Below, piece by piece: positions 17,382 to 25,672 of a stretch of 64,000 bases of DNA. The notes below the pieces were generated by a model. The model was not told the origin of the DNA. It saw only the letters and a program-made list of their open reading frames with translations, and did no database searches. Position numbers and translations under genes: made by a program. Source of the DNA: Chloroflexota bacterium (GTDB lineage Bacteria > Chloroflexota > Anaerolineae > Aggregatilineales > J027); assembly GCA_016234595.1 (NCBI GenBank), contig JACRBG010000035.1, positions 1-64,000 on the forward strand. The letters run 5' to 3'. Positions within the stretch are counted from its first letter, which is position 1; each line of letters begins with the position of its first letter.

Positions 17382-18752
17382 CTAGGGCAGTAGTACGACA
17401 ATGTCGTTTAAAACATACCATGCCAGCCCGACCAACCCAAGTGGAATCAAAAATACCAAATACGGTAGCCATCGCCATTTTATAAGGCGTACTCCTAATT
17501 CCGCCCAACCACATAACCCGACTGCATTTCCTAAAGCCAGCGGAATAAGTGCTGGATACAAATAGCGCCCCTGAAACTGTACGAATGTTCTATTATAAAC
17601 CAGAAACTGGGCAAATACCAGTAACGTTCCTAGTATAAACAACCCCCAAACAGGGTGTATGCTTTTGGGCCACCTAACCTGCCAACTATAGACTCCAACG
17701 CCACCAACCATCACGAGTGACACCAAGAGTAACCCTTGATAGATGCGCGGAGGCATCGGCAGAGCCATCCACCCCAGTTGCCCCCAAAAACTATGGAAGG
17801 TCGTCTCGCCGAGGTTTTCCCAATAGTCTTGCTGACTACCATCCAATTCATTTTCAATATAATCTTCCGTGCGAAGCTGCCCCACCACGACCTTATCATG
17901 GCGCTGCAAACCCAAAATATCTGTGCCGCCATAGGTCTGGACACCATGCACCCACCAAATACCGCCTAAGATCACGGCAGGTAAACCAAAAGCTAGTATT
18001 TGAGAGATAGATTTTTTCAGCGGCCATTTTTCATGCCAGCAGCGCCACAAAACCGCCAAGCCAGCCACCACCCCCACGTAATAAACCGTCGTTTTGGTCA
18101 GGAATGCCAATCCGACCAATAGCCCCATTATCACCGGCATCTTAATTGGGGCGGTTCGTGAATCACCCCCCTCAGCCGATTGCGTTGGGGTCAGATAAAT
18201 CGTCACCATCAGCAACACTAATCCCGCCAAAGTTTCAGCCAACGAGTCATTGCTCACCCCACCCATAATCGCCAAGCGTTGCGGAATAAAAGCCACCAAC
18301 GCCGCCGCGCTTAGCCCTATCCACGCATGGGAGGGCAACAACCGCCGCACAATGGCCCATGCACAAATAACAGCCCCTGCCCCCATCAGGGCCGAAAAAA
18401 TCCGCAGGGTTTCAATATCCCCATCGGACAGGCGATACACGACCGATTCCACTAAATAATAAAGGGGTGGTTGATGGTCTTCATACTGGACACGGCCAAT
18501 GTTTTGCGTCACGGCGGGGTCAAAACCACTGCCTTTAAGTTGATCGAGATAGACTGAATCCCAATCACCCATTTGCAAAACCGGCAGTTCCCCATTTTCA
18601 GCAATCTGGCGGACGTAATTGTAATGGGCTGGTTCGTCGGGGATTTGCCAAGTGGGGGTGCGAGTGGCATAGCCATAGGCCAGCGCCAGATAGAGGCCAA
18701 CAATCAACGCCAAAAGGCCATATTCCATCAATTGTAAACGGCGGGTGGTCAT
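17382..18752 (-). CDS. Multi-pass membrane glycosyltransferase (GT-C fold)
   Basis: The protein has 456 residues from the ATG at 18752 and about 11 membrane helices. The first large loop carries IPDEPAHYNYV, the acidic motif of GT-C enzymes that use polyprenyl-phosphate sugars (PMT/ArnT-like, DUF2142-like). The second part includes aromatic-rich extracytoplasmic segments (WVHGVQTYGG, WENLGETTFHSFWGQ). It likely transfers a sugar from a lipid carrier to an exported protein or glycan; the donor and acceptor are unknown. The start ATG overlaps the stop of the upstream small gene as ATGA, and continuing upstream in the open frame gives no membrane-like or conserved sequence. Confidence 0.82.
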   Translation of the reverse strand: MTTRRLQLMEYGLLALIVGLYLALAYGYATRTPTWQIPDEPAHYNYVRQIAENGELPVLQMGDWDSVYLDQLKGSGFDPAVTQNIGRVQYEDHQPPLYYLVESVVYRLSDGDIETLRIFSALMGAGAVICAWAIVRRLLPSHAWIGLSAAALVAFIPQRLAIMGGVSNDSLAETLAGLVLLMVTIYLTPTQSAEGGDSRTAPIKMPVIMGLLVGLAFLTKTTVYYVGVVAGLAVLWRCWHEKWPLKKSISQILAFGLPAVILGGIWWVHGVQTYGGTDILGLQRHDKVVVGQLRTEDYIENELDGSQQDYWENLGETTFHSFWGQLGWMALPMPPRIYQGLLLVSLVMVGGVGVYSWQVRWPKSIHPVWGLFILGTLLVFAQFLVYNRTFVQFQGRYLYPALIPLALGNAVGLCGWAELGVRLIKWRWLPYLVFLIPLGLVGLAWYVLNDIVVLLP

Positions 18753-18901
18753 GATTTCGGTTTTCCAGTCGGCGCTTGTTGATCGGTGGGGGAACCGCGC
18801 AGTTTCCATTGAATATAGGTGATAATCAAAACAGGAATCCATGCGTAGAAGGCGCAGATGCACAGCACGCGCGACCCCAACCCCAAAATAATATCGAGCA
18901 A
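18749..18901 (-). CDS. 50-residue single-pass membrane protein
   Basis: A TTG start at 18901, preceded by AAGGA at 8 bp, opens 50 codons ending in TGA that overlaps the glycosyltransferase ATG (ATGA). The peptide begins LDIILGLGSRVLCICAFYAW and has one strongly hydrophobic helix over residues 11-30. A polar, Pro-rich tail ends in GKPKS. The overlap, binding site and hydrophobic design together support a real gene coupled to the glycosyltransferase. It could be an accessory subunit of that enzyme. No family is recognised, and the non-ATG start lowers certainty. Confidence 0.6.
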   Translation of the reverse strand: MLDIILGLGSRVLCICAFYAWIPVLIITYIQWKLRGSPTDQQAPTGKPKS

Positions 18902-18987
18902 GACACTATTCCTTACAAAAAGCCATTGTTATAGCGATTTATGCAAGGGAGGGCTTGTACACCCTCCCCTACCAACAAATAGGGTAA

Positions 18988-20763
18988 TCAGCCACCCAGT
19001 TTGGCTCGTTCGGTTTCCACAACAGAGACATCCAATTTCTTGATGAGCGCCTCTGGTTCGCGGAGTTTTTGACCGGGTTGCAGCTTGCTCTTTTCCCAAT
19101 GGCCCGTAGCGTGGCTACCATCATAAATCAGAGCTTGGTGCGAACGAGTTGATTCTTGATAGTCGGTGATGATTTGCTCACCAAACAGTGGCGCGTCATA
19201 ACCCAGATAACTATGCACCTTCTCCGAGGTAAAGGGCAGGAACGGCGCAAACAGGATTTTCAGGTTATCAATGCAGCGCAGTGCTGTATAGATGGTGGTC
19301 GCGGCGGCTTGTTTATCTTGCTTAATTGCATCCCCAAACCACGGCGCGCCATCCAGATAAGCATTGACTTCGGACGCCAAGCGCATCGCTTCGCCAAGCG
19401 CATCACGCAATTTGACAGCTTCCAAGCGTTGGCCGACACTTTCAAAGCCCGCCTCAATCTTGGCAAGGATATCACGGTCAAAATCGCGTAGTTCACCGGG
19501 GGTAGGAACAACCCCTTCCCAGTGTTTATAGGCGAATTTCAAGACGCGGTTGACCAAATTACCCCATTTCGCCAAAAGTTCATTGTTATTACGGGCCACG
19601 AAATCATCCCATTTCCAATCACTATCCCGATTTTCGGGCATCACCACCGTCAGATAGTAGCGCACCGCATCGGGGTCATAGGCGTCCAGCAAATCGGGCA
19701 TCGTGATGAACCACTTGCGACTCTTAGAGAGTTTGCGATCTTCCAAATTGAGATATTGGTTAGCCGGGACATCGTAGGGCAAGTTAATGGGGGTCGAATC
19801 CCCCTCATTGTAAATCCCACTGATACCCAACAATTCGGCAGGCCAAATGATGGTATGGAAGATGATGTTGTCTTTGCCCAAGAAATTGTAGACACGGGCC
19901 TGTGGGTTGTACCACCACTGCTTCCATACGTCCGGCTGTCCATTGTTATGCGCCCATTCAATGCTGGCGGTGAGATAGCCCATCAGTGCCTCAAACCAAA
20001 CATACAAGCGTTTTTCTGACCATGCGGGGTCATCAATTGGCACTTTGATGCCCCAATTCACGTCACGGGTCATAGGCCGACCCCGCTGTTCGGGTACTTT
20101 GCTTAGGGATTCATTCAGCACATTCTCGCGCCAGTGGTCACGCCCTTTTTCCATATACTCGGTCAAGGGTTCGCGGAATTTGCCAAGATCGAAAAAGTAA
20201 TGGGTGGTATTGCGGCGAATAGGAGTACTGCCATCGCGTTTGCTGCGTGGGTTAATCAGCTCGGTGGCATTGAGCAGGCTACCACAATTATCGCATTGGT
20301 CGCCACGCGCATTTTCAAATCCACAGACCGGACACGTGCCTTCCACATAGCGATCTTCCAAAAAGCGATTTTCGGTGACGCTGTAGAGGCGCTCTTGTTC
20401 TTCAGGATAGAGATAGCCACGTTCGAGCAGCAGGGTAAAGATATCCTGCGCGATGCGATGATGGTTCTCAGTATCGGTGTGGGTATACAAATCAAAGCTC
20501 ATGCCAGAACGCTTAAGCGTCTCCAGAAAGCGCACATGATATTTTTCAAACAGTTCGCGGGGGGTGATGCCCTGCGCGTCGGCCTCGACCATGATGGGTG
20601 TGCCATGGGTATCCGAACCACTGACCATCAAGGCATGATTCCCTTTGAGGCGGTGATAGCGGGCAAAAATATCGGCAGGCAAAAATGACCCCGCAACATG
20701 TCCGGCGTGCAGATCGCCATTCACATAGGGCCATGCGACGGAAACGTGAATAAAATCGCTCAT
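18988..20763 (-). CDS. metG: Methionyl-tRNA synthetase
   Basis: MetG charges tRNA(Met) with methionine. The 591-residue enzyme begins SDFIHVSVAWPYVNGDLHAGH: the HIGH motif appears as His19-Ala-Gly-His22. The KMSKS loop is KLSKS near residues 341-345. A connective-peptide zinc site is present (CPVCG and CDNCG near residues 145-165). The anticodon-binding helical domain follows. There is no C-terminal EMAP/Trbp111 domain, but the usual MetG1-like core is complete. The ATG has GGAGCAACC upstream. The gene stands alone behind a long leader with an intrinsic terminator (20855-20885), which suggests attenuation control. Confidence 0.96.
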   Translation of the reverse strand: MSDFIHVSVAWPYVNGDLHAGHVAGSFLPADIFARYHRLKGNHALMVSGSDTHGTPIMVEADAQGITPRELFEKYHVRFLETLKRSGMSFDLYTHTDTENHHRIAQDIFTLLLERGYLYPEEQERLYSVTENRFLEDRYVEGTCPVCGFENARGDQCDNCGSLLNATELINPRSKRDGSTPIRRNTTHYFFDLGKFREPLTEYMEKGRDHWRENVLNESLSKVPEQRGRPMTRDVNWGIKVPIDDPAWSEKRLYVWFEALMGYLTASIEWAHNNGQPDVWKQWWYNPQARVYNFLGKDNIIFHTIIWPAELLGISGIYNEGDSTPINLPYDVPANQYLNLEDRKLSKSRKWFITMPDLLDAYDPDAVRYYLTVVMPENRDSDWKWDDFVARNNNELLAKWGNLVNRVLKFAYKHWEGVVPTPGELRDFDRDILAKIEAGFESVGQRLEAVKLRDALGEAMRLASEVNAYLDGAPWFGDAIKQDKQAAATTIYTALRCIDNLKILFAPFLPFTSEKVHSYLGYDAPLFGEQIITDYQESTRSHQALIYDGSHATGHWEKSKLQPGQKLREPEALIKKLDVSVVETERAKLGG

Positions 20764-21060
20764 GGGTTGGGTTGCTCCTTTGCAAGTCTCCTGTGGATTT
20801 TAACGAACGAACCGATTTGCGAACAGGCTACGAAAAATCAACCGGGCATTAGAAAACAAAAAACCGCCGGAGAAATGTCCGACGGTTCCGCGCTAACTTA
20901 GCTGGTGATGAGCTATCCACGCCCAAAACGCCAGCGTCGAGTTTGTCTCGACCCCAGCCAGCGCGGGTGGCACATCATCATTCCAGTTACTGTCAGCGGT
21001 TGATTTTGCATAGGTGGTTCGCTATTTACACTACAGCTTTACTATACAGAGTTTATTTTA
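20764..21060 (-). promoter_or_regulatory. Structured metG leader, candidate attenuator
   Basis: The minus-strand transcript upstream of metG can fold. A perfect hairpin GTCGAG/CTCGAC with an ACAAA loop lies at about 20937-20953. An enclosing stem CTGG-AA-TGATG/CATCA-CCAG and a CCAC/GTGG stem lie around it. A terminator hairpin follows 85 bp before the metG ATG. A TATAGT at about 21041-21046 could be the -10 box. There is no upstream minus-strand gene for this terminator to serve. I could not match a T-box (no UGGN-ACC bulge), SAM or other riboswitch consensus. Confidence 0.5.
20855..20885 (-). terminator. Intrinsic terminator inside metG leader
   Basis: On the minus strand, an 8-bp stem CCGTCGGA/TCCGGCGG (one G-T pair) with a 6-nt loop is followed by six Ts, then GTTTT. 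It faces metG and has no gene before it on that strand. Confidence 0.75.
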
Positions 21061-21156
21061 GCACAGTTTCTTTCGAAATGGGCCGAAGTAAAAATCTTAA
21101 TGCTTTAGGGAAGGCATCAATACGCCAGATGTTATTTAGCCATATGGTTATTTTCT

Positions 21157-21186
21157 ATAAATCCGTTACCATGGTAACGGATTTAT
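21157..21186. repeat. Perfect 30-bp palindrome
   Basis: The two 15-bp arms, ATAAATCCGTTACCA and its complement, meet at CCATGG without a loop. It lies in the 623-bp non-coding gap between metG and the TIR gene, about 200 bp upstream of the latter. A dimeric operator or a cruciform/hairpin signal are the main options; there is no T-run. Confidence 0.7.
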
Positions 21187-21308
21187 GCGGGAGGTTTATA
21201 GAACAATTGCTCTAAGATTAAAAGAGGATTGAGGCTTCCCAAGCGCGGGGATAAATCCGCCACGCTCAAGTTAGAACAAGGTGGAAATTTGACATTGCAC
21301 ACGGCATT

Positions 21309-21336
21309 TTGCCCCTACCCCATTTCCTGCTACAAT
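21309..21336 (+). promoter_or_regulatory. Candidate promoter of the TIR gene
   Basis: TTGCCC, a 16-bp spacer and TACAAT lie 51 bp before the GTG start. The same TACAAT -10 form recurs before prfA. Confidence 0.4.
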
Positions 21337-21386
21337 CGCCACGTATCATCACAACTTATAGATCAATGAATTTTGGGGATTAGGCC

Positions 21387-22622
21387 GTGCATATTTTTAT
21401 CAGCTACGCCAAAGTCGATACTCAGCCGCTGGCGCTCAAAATCCGCGATACCTTACGATTGGTCAATGGCTTAACCGCATGGATAGATGAATCGCTAGAA
21501 TCCGGTGAGGATTGGGCCGTCCAAATCCAAGATGAGATTGACCGCTGTGATTTGATGCTGGTCTTGCTATCGCCAGATGTCAACCGCACCAGTGAGCCGC
21601 GCAGTTTTGTGCTGCGGGAAATCCACTATGCCCAAGATAATCACAAGCCCATTTTGCCCGTCATGGCACAGAAGACCAAAATTCCAGTGCAGTTGGCAGG
21701 CATTCAATATGAGGATTTGACCCAAAATCAAGCCGCTAGTATTGAAGCACTGGTCGAAAATGTGTGTCGGCGATTTGGCCTCATCAGCCCCGCTGAACAG
21801 CGACGACAAGCCGAAGAAGCCGAGCGTCAACGGGTAGCAGAACTTCATCGGCAGACAGTCGAAGCCGAGCAAAAACGACAGGCGCAAATTGCAGCCCAAC
21901 GACAAGCCGAGGAACAAGAACAGCGGCGGAAAGCCCAAGCCCAAATTGAGGCCCAACGTCGGGCAGACGAACAGGCGCAGCAACAAAATGCCCAGACTGC
22001 GCCCGCTATACCTGTAATGCAACCACGCCCCAATGCTCCACAGGACTGGAATAAACAGTATTCGGATGGGTCATCAGCGGCCTATCAAGCCAAAGTCAGT
22101 GCGGCAGGGCCACGTAAAAGTGCGGTAGGTATCCCCCTATTAGCAGGCGGGGCGGTTATCGCTGCTCTCATTTTGGTGGTTATTGTAGGATTATTGCTGT
22201 CGGGAGTATTGGGCGGAGATGATAACAAAAATAATGATGCCAAGGATGGATTTGGACGATACCAAGCCATTTTCGACGATGAGCATACAGAAAAATTTGA
22301 CGATGGAACTGTTTGCGCCTTCCACAATATTTCGGTGAGCGATACAGGCAAACACGTGGAAATAAAAATGGAATCGTCTAATAACAACTACGATTCATCT
22401 GAGAACCCTCTAGAGTTATCGTTACAACTATACAAGAAAAATAATGGTACTTGGGAAGTTAGTCAGGCAACTCTCATTGCGGCAGAGCATTTTTCTAACG
22501 GTCTTGTAGTCGAGGTTGAACCCAATGACTATATAGTTTGCCTAACTGCAAGTGGCGACAGTTATTATCCTTCAAATGTTGAGGGCAAGTCCTTCTGGGT
22601 CACAGTCAATCTAAAAGGATAG
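21387..22622 (+). CDS. TIR-coiled coil-transmembrane protein with exported domain
   Basis: The 411-residue protein starts at GTG 21387. Residues 1-125 form a TIR domain (MHIFISYAKVDTQPLAL, then AWIDESLESGEDW); Glu78 in VLREIHYA occupies the place of the catalytic glutamate of TIR NADases. Residues 135-210 are a Gln/Ala/Arg/Glu-rich coiled coil. A Pro-rich linker and one membrane helix follow (about 248-272, VIAALILVVIVGLLL). Residues 275-411 are an extracytoplasmic, Asn/Asp-rich beta domain. TIR domains act in immunity and signalling, by NAD+ cleavage or scaffolding. An exported sensor plus cytoplasmic TIR is a receptor-like layout; the ligand is unknown. A hairpin at 22643-22674 follows the stop. 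Confidence 0.85.
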   Translation: MHIFISYAKVDTQPLALKIRDTLRLVNGLTAWIDESLESGEDWAVQIQDEIDRCDLMLVLLSPDVNRTSEPRSFVLREIHYAQDNHKPILPVMAQKTKIPVQLAGIQYEDLTQNQAASIEALVENVCRRFGLISPAEQRRQAEEAERQRVAELHRQTVEAEQKRQAQIAAQRQAEEQEQRRKAQAQIEAQRRADEQAQQQNAQTAPAIPVMQPRPNAPQDWNKQYSDGSSAAYQAKVSAAGPRKSAVGIPLLAGGAVIAALILVVIVGLLLSGVLGGDDNKNNDAKDGFGRYQAIFDDEHTEKFDDGTVCAFHNISVSDTGKHVEIKMESSNNNYDSSENPLELSLQLYKKNNGTWEVSQATLIAAEHFSNGLVVEVEPNDYIVCLTASGDSYYPSNVEGKSFWVTVNLKG

Positions 22623-22642
22623 TCCATTACTTGAAAACACCT

Positions 22643-22674
22643 CGCACTCAAGACTAACAAAGGTGTTGAGTGCG
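22643..22674. terminator. Inverted repeat between TIR gene and prfA
   Basis: A perfect 9-bp stem CGCACTCAA/TTGAGTGCG encloses a 14-nt loop 21 bp after the TIR stop and is followed by a pyrimidine-rich stretch. Its right arm overlaps the -35 box of the prfA promoter, so it may also be an operator. Confidence 0.5.
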
Positions 22675-22694
22675 TTCCTCCCCTCTGCTACAAT
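22666..22694 (+). promoter_or_regulatory. prfA promoter
   Basis: TTGAGT, a 17-bp spacer and TACAAT fit a sigma-70-type promoter 51 bp before the prfA start. Confidence 0.6.
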
Positions 22695-22745
22695 AACATA
22701 TTGCATATTTCTCGTAATTTGTGGTGATTGGAAGAATCTGTCGCT

Positions 22746-23825
22746 ATGGCTGCGATGTCGCTTGAAGAAAAACTCAAAGGGATTGAGGCACGGTATACTG
22801 AAATAGATCATTTACTGTCAGACCCCGCCATCCTAGCCACCTATGACCGAGTGACGGCACTCGCGCAGGAAAAATCGGGGATTGAGGCTGTCGTGACCAA
22901 GTTTCGGGAATATCGCAAAGCCCTCGCTGATTATAAAGATGCGAAGGCCATGTTAAGCGACCCTGAATTGGGCGAAATGGCCCGCGAAGAATTTGAGCGC
23001 CTCGATAAACTAATCCCCACCTATGAACAAGACCTCAAAAGCCTACTCCTCCCCAAAGACCCACGTGATGACAAAAACGTCATTGTCGAAATTCGCGCTG
23101 GGGCGGGTGGTGACGAAGCCGGGATTTTTGCCGCTGATTTGCATCGCATGTATGTACGCTATGCTGAAAGCCGCAAATGGAAAGTGAATATGATTTCCGG
23201 CCATGATACAGGCGTTGGTGGGTTTAAGATGGTGGTGTTTGAAATCAAAGGACAAGGAGCCTTTAGCCGCTTAAAATATGAAAGTGGCGTGCATCGGGTT
23301 CAACGTGTCCCCGCTACTGAAAGTCAGGGACGTATCCACACCAGCACCGCCACCGTCGCAGTCTTGGCGGAAGTGGATGAAGTCGAAGTCAATTTGAATA
23401 TGAACGATGTGCGGGTGGACGTGTTCCGTAGCCAAGGTGCAGGTGGTCAAAGCGTCAATACGACCGACTCCGCCGTGCGGATGACCCATATCCCGACGGG
23501 CTTGGTGGTCGAGTGTCAAGACGAACGTAGCCAGTTGCAAAACCGCGAACGGGCCAAGCAAATTCTGATCGCCCGTTTGTATGAAATGGAAATGGAAAAA
23601 CAACGCAGCGAGTTGGATACTGAGCGACGTAGTCAAATTGGGGGCGGGGATCGCAGTGAGAAAATCCGCACCTATAACTATCCCCAAAACCGCGTGACCG
23701 ACCACCGCATTAATATGTCGAGTCATAATCTGCCTGCCATCATGGAAGGTGATCTCGACGGCTTTATTGATGAACTTGCCACCCGTGATCAAGCCGAACG
23801 CCTAGAAATGGGCGAGGCCGTCTAA
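22746..23825 (+). CDS. prfA: Peptide chain release factor 1
   Basis: RF1 reads UAA and UAG and triggers peptidyl-tRNA hydrolysis on the ribosome. From the ATG at 22746 the protein has 359 residues, the usual RF1 length. The codon-recognition P-x-T motif is Pro-Ala-Thr 189-191 in RVPATESQG. The catalytic GGQ is at 233-235 in [11 protein letters not shown] prefer 22746 over the in-frame TTG at 22728 because it gives normal length and GGAAGA lies 10 bp upstream. The gene is followed after 9 bp by prmC, which methylates the GGQ glutamine: a classic operon. Confidence 0.96.
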   Translation: MAAMSLEEKLKGIEARYTEIDHLLSDPAILATYDRVTALAQEKSGIEAVVTKFREYRKALADYKDAKAMLSDPELGEMAREEFERLDKLIPTYEQDLKSLLLPKDPRDDKNVIVEIRAGAGGDEAGIFAADLHRMYVRYAESRKWKVNMISGHDTGVGGFKMVVFEIKGQGAFSRLKYESGVHRVQRVPATESQGRIHTSTATVAVLAEVDEVEVNLNMNDVRVDVFRSQGAGGQSVNTTDSAVRMTHIPTGLVVECQDERSQLQNRERAKQILIARLYEMEMEKQRSELDTERRSQIGGGDRSEKIRTYNYPQNRVTDHRINMSSHNLPAIMEGDLDGFIDELATRDQAERLEMGEAV

Positions 23826-23834
23826 CAAAAAGTC

Positions 23835-24686
23835 ATGCCCACGATTGGAGAGGCGTTGGCAAGTGCTCGTCAGCGCCTCATACCCGCCAATGAAACCGCC
23901 GCACTTGATGCCCGACTGCTCCTCAGTTTTGTAATTGACCAGTCCACCGCATGGCTCTATGCCCATTCTGACAGCCTCCTAACACCCGAACAAGCGGAAA
24001 AATTCACCCACCTGATTGAACAACGTGCGGCGGGAACACCAATTGCCTACCTAACGGGGACACGCGGGTTTTATCACTGGGATTTTGTAGTAACACCCGA
24101 TGTTCTAATCCCCCGCCCCGAAACCGAACATCTCATTGAAGCGGCACAGGCATGGCTTCAAAATCGGCGGGGTGAGCAGCTAAAAATTGTGGATGTGGGG
24201 ACGGGCAGCGGGATTATTGCGGTGTCACTGGCGCTACTTTTTCCACAGGCGGCGGTCACGGCGATTGATGTCAGTCCGGCGGCATTGGAAATCGCGAAAT
24301 TGAATGCGGGGCGGTTGGGCGCAGAAAATATCAGATTCCGAGAGGGCAACCTCTTAAATGGTCTGTCCAATGATTTTCAGGTGGATTTAATCGCCGCAAA
24401 TTTGCCCTATATTGACCATGATGAGATGCTAACGCTCGAGGTTGCCAAATGGGAGCCGCATCTGGCATTGGATGGGGGTATGGGTGGGCTAGACTTCATT
24501 CGCGACCTGTTACACCAAGCACCCACTTATCTCAAGCCGGGGGGATTGATTTTGCTGGAAATAGGCGCGGATCAAGGAGCGGCGACACGGCAATTGGCAT
24601 TGGAGGTTTTTCCAAATGTGGTGGTCAAAATCCAACAGGATTTGGCGGGACTAGACCGAATCGTGTCTATTCAAACCCTCGAATAG
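23835..24686 (+). CDS. prmC: Release factor glutamine methyltransferase
   Basis: PrmC (HemK) methylates the GGQ glutamine of RF1 and RF2. The 283-residue protein has the N-terminal helical domain, IPRPETEHL (residues 102-110), and the SAM loop IVDVGTGSGIIAVSLAL (118-134). It also has DVSPAALEIA and the active-site tetrapeptide at 189-192. That tetrapeptide reads Asn-Leu-Pro-Tyr instead of the usual Asn-Pro-Pro-Tyr; the Asn and aromatic residue that position the substrate glutamine remain. The start ATG is 9 bp after prfA. Position and all other motifs support the call. Confidence 0.94.
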   Translation: MPTIGEALASARQRLIPANETAALDARLLLSFVIDQSTAWLYAHSDSLLTPEQAEKFTHLIEQRAAGTPIAYLTGTRGFYHWDFVVTPDVLIPRPETEHLIEAAQAWLQNRRGEQLKIVDVGTGSGIIAVSLALLFPQAAVTAIDVSPAALEIAKLNAGRLGAENIRFREGNLLNGLSNDFQVDLIAANLPYIDHDEMLTLEVAKWEPHLALDGGMGGLDFIRDLLHQAPTYLKPGGLILLEIGADQGAATRQLALEVFPNVVVKIQQDLAGLDRIVSIQTLE

Positions 24687-24766
24687 CACCGCAGCACCCT
24701 CTCAGGTAGAATAAGCGACGACTTGAGAAACTCAACAAGTGGTCAATGATTGGTTAAAAGGCGGTC

Positions 24767-25666
24767 ATGTCAGAAAATCCACGCCCTAACGAAGATTACA
24801 TACCAGAAGATTTCGACGCTAACGGGTTTGATGAACCCTTTGATGAATCCGTTGCGGATGAGCCGTTACCCACTGCCGAAGAAACGATGATTGGGCAAGC
24901 CACCGAGCAGTTTACAAGGCCCGCATCGGAAGAGGTGTGGACGGAGGTTGAACCGATTCCGGCTGGCCGAGATGAACTCTATGATGAAACCCTGCGCGGT
25001 GCTGAGGACATCCCGCCAATTGTGCGACCGGGTGAAGAGACCGAAGCCCCACCCACCGAGACGCGCCGTCGCCAAGTACGTCAGCCATCGGAACGTAGCG
25101 AAGAACGGGATCGCGTGCGCGAAATTCAGCCCGAGTTGATTCGACAACAGCGCCCCAGCCGCTTGGCGATTGCACCACTAGCATTTGGCTTGATTGGATT
25201 AGGCATTTTGCTGCTGGCTGAAAATTTTGTCGAGGAGCTAGAAATTACAGCAGGGGCGGCCATCACTATTTTGTTGGGGTCGTTTGTGCTGACCACCGTC
25301 TTTCGATTTTTTGAATCGGGCAGGCGGCAACGCGGCTTGTTTTTTATGGGGGTGGTGCTGCTGATTTGGGGCGGCATTGTGGCGCTGAATGTGCTGCGTG
25401 GGGATGAGTTCCCCATTGATGAATTTTGGCCGCTGACGATTGCCGGTGTTGGGGCGGCGTTTTTCATCACGTTTCTATTTGAGCGCAATCACCAAGCGGG
25501 ATTGGTGTTCCCCGGCATCATTTTGATGTTTGCCAGCGCGGTGGCTTTTATGGTGACGCTGGATGTAGTAGGGCAAGATGTGCTGGATGGGGTCAAGGAC
25601 TTTTGGCCTTTGATGGCGGCAGTAGTGGGGTTGTTATTGTTTCCGGCAGCATTTCAAAAGCGATAG
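24767..25666 (+). CDS. Membrane protein with acidic N-terminal tail
   Basis: This 299-residue protein is not a family I can name with certainty. Residues 1-130 are disordered and very acidic, rich in Glu, Asp and Pro. A basic stretch (RRRQVRQPSERSEERDRVRE) precedes about five or six membrane helices between residues 132 and 297 (IAPLAFGLIGLGILLLAENF, AAITILLGSFVLTTVF, GLFFMGVVLLIWGGIVAL and others). The helical part resembles the LiaF/DUF5668-type transmembrane modules of stress-sensing proteins. It lies 80 bp after prmC and 6 bp before a GT4 gene, so it may belong to the surface-glycan cluster. Confidence 0.7.
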   Translation: MSENPRPNEDYIPEDFDANGFDEPFDESVADEPLPTAEETMIGQATEQFTRPASEEVWTEVEPIPAGRDELYDETLRGAEDIPPIVRPGEETEAPPTETRRRQVRQPSERSEERDRVREIQPELIRQQRPSRLAIAPLAFGLIGLGILLLAENFVEELEITAGAAITILLGSFVLTTVFRFFESGRRQRGLFFMGVVLLIWGGIVALNVLRGDEFPIDEFWPLTIAGVGAAFFITFLFERNHQAGLVFPGIILMFASAVAFMVTLDVVGQDVLDGVKDFWPLMAAVVGLLLFPAAFQKR

Positions 25667-25672
25667 CGTAAG

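Noticed and set aside
20881-21000. T-box riboswitch before metG
   Set aside because: The required UGGN-ACC-GCG element is not present on the minus strand; GCGGAACCG is only a partial resemblance. A GGGTGGCAC on the plus strand faces away from metG.
20943-21215. A 90-codon open frame on the plus strand in the metG-TIR gap
   Set aside because: The translation is not protein-like, spans the structured metG leader and the palindrome, and has no ribosome binding site.
21387-22622. Defence island around the TIR gene
   Set aside because: Both sides are housekeeping genes (metG, prfA); no other defence gene is visible, so only the single TIR protein is claimed.
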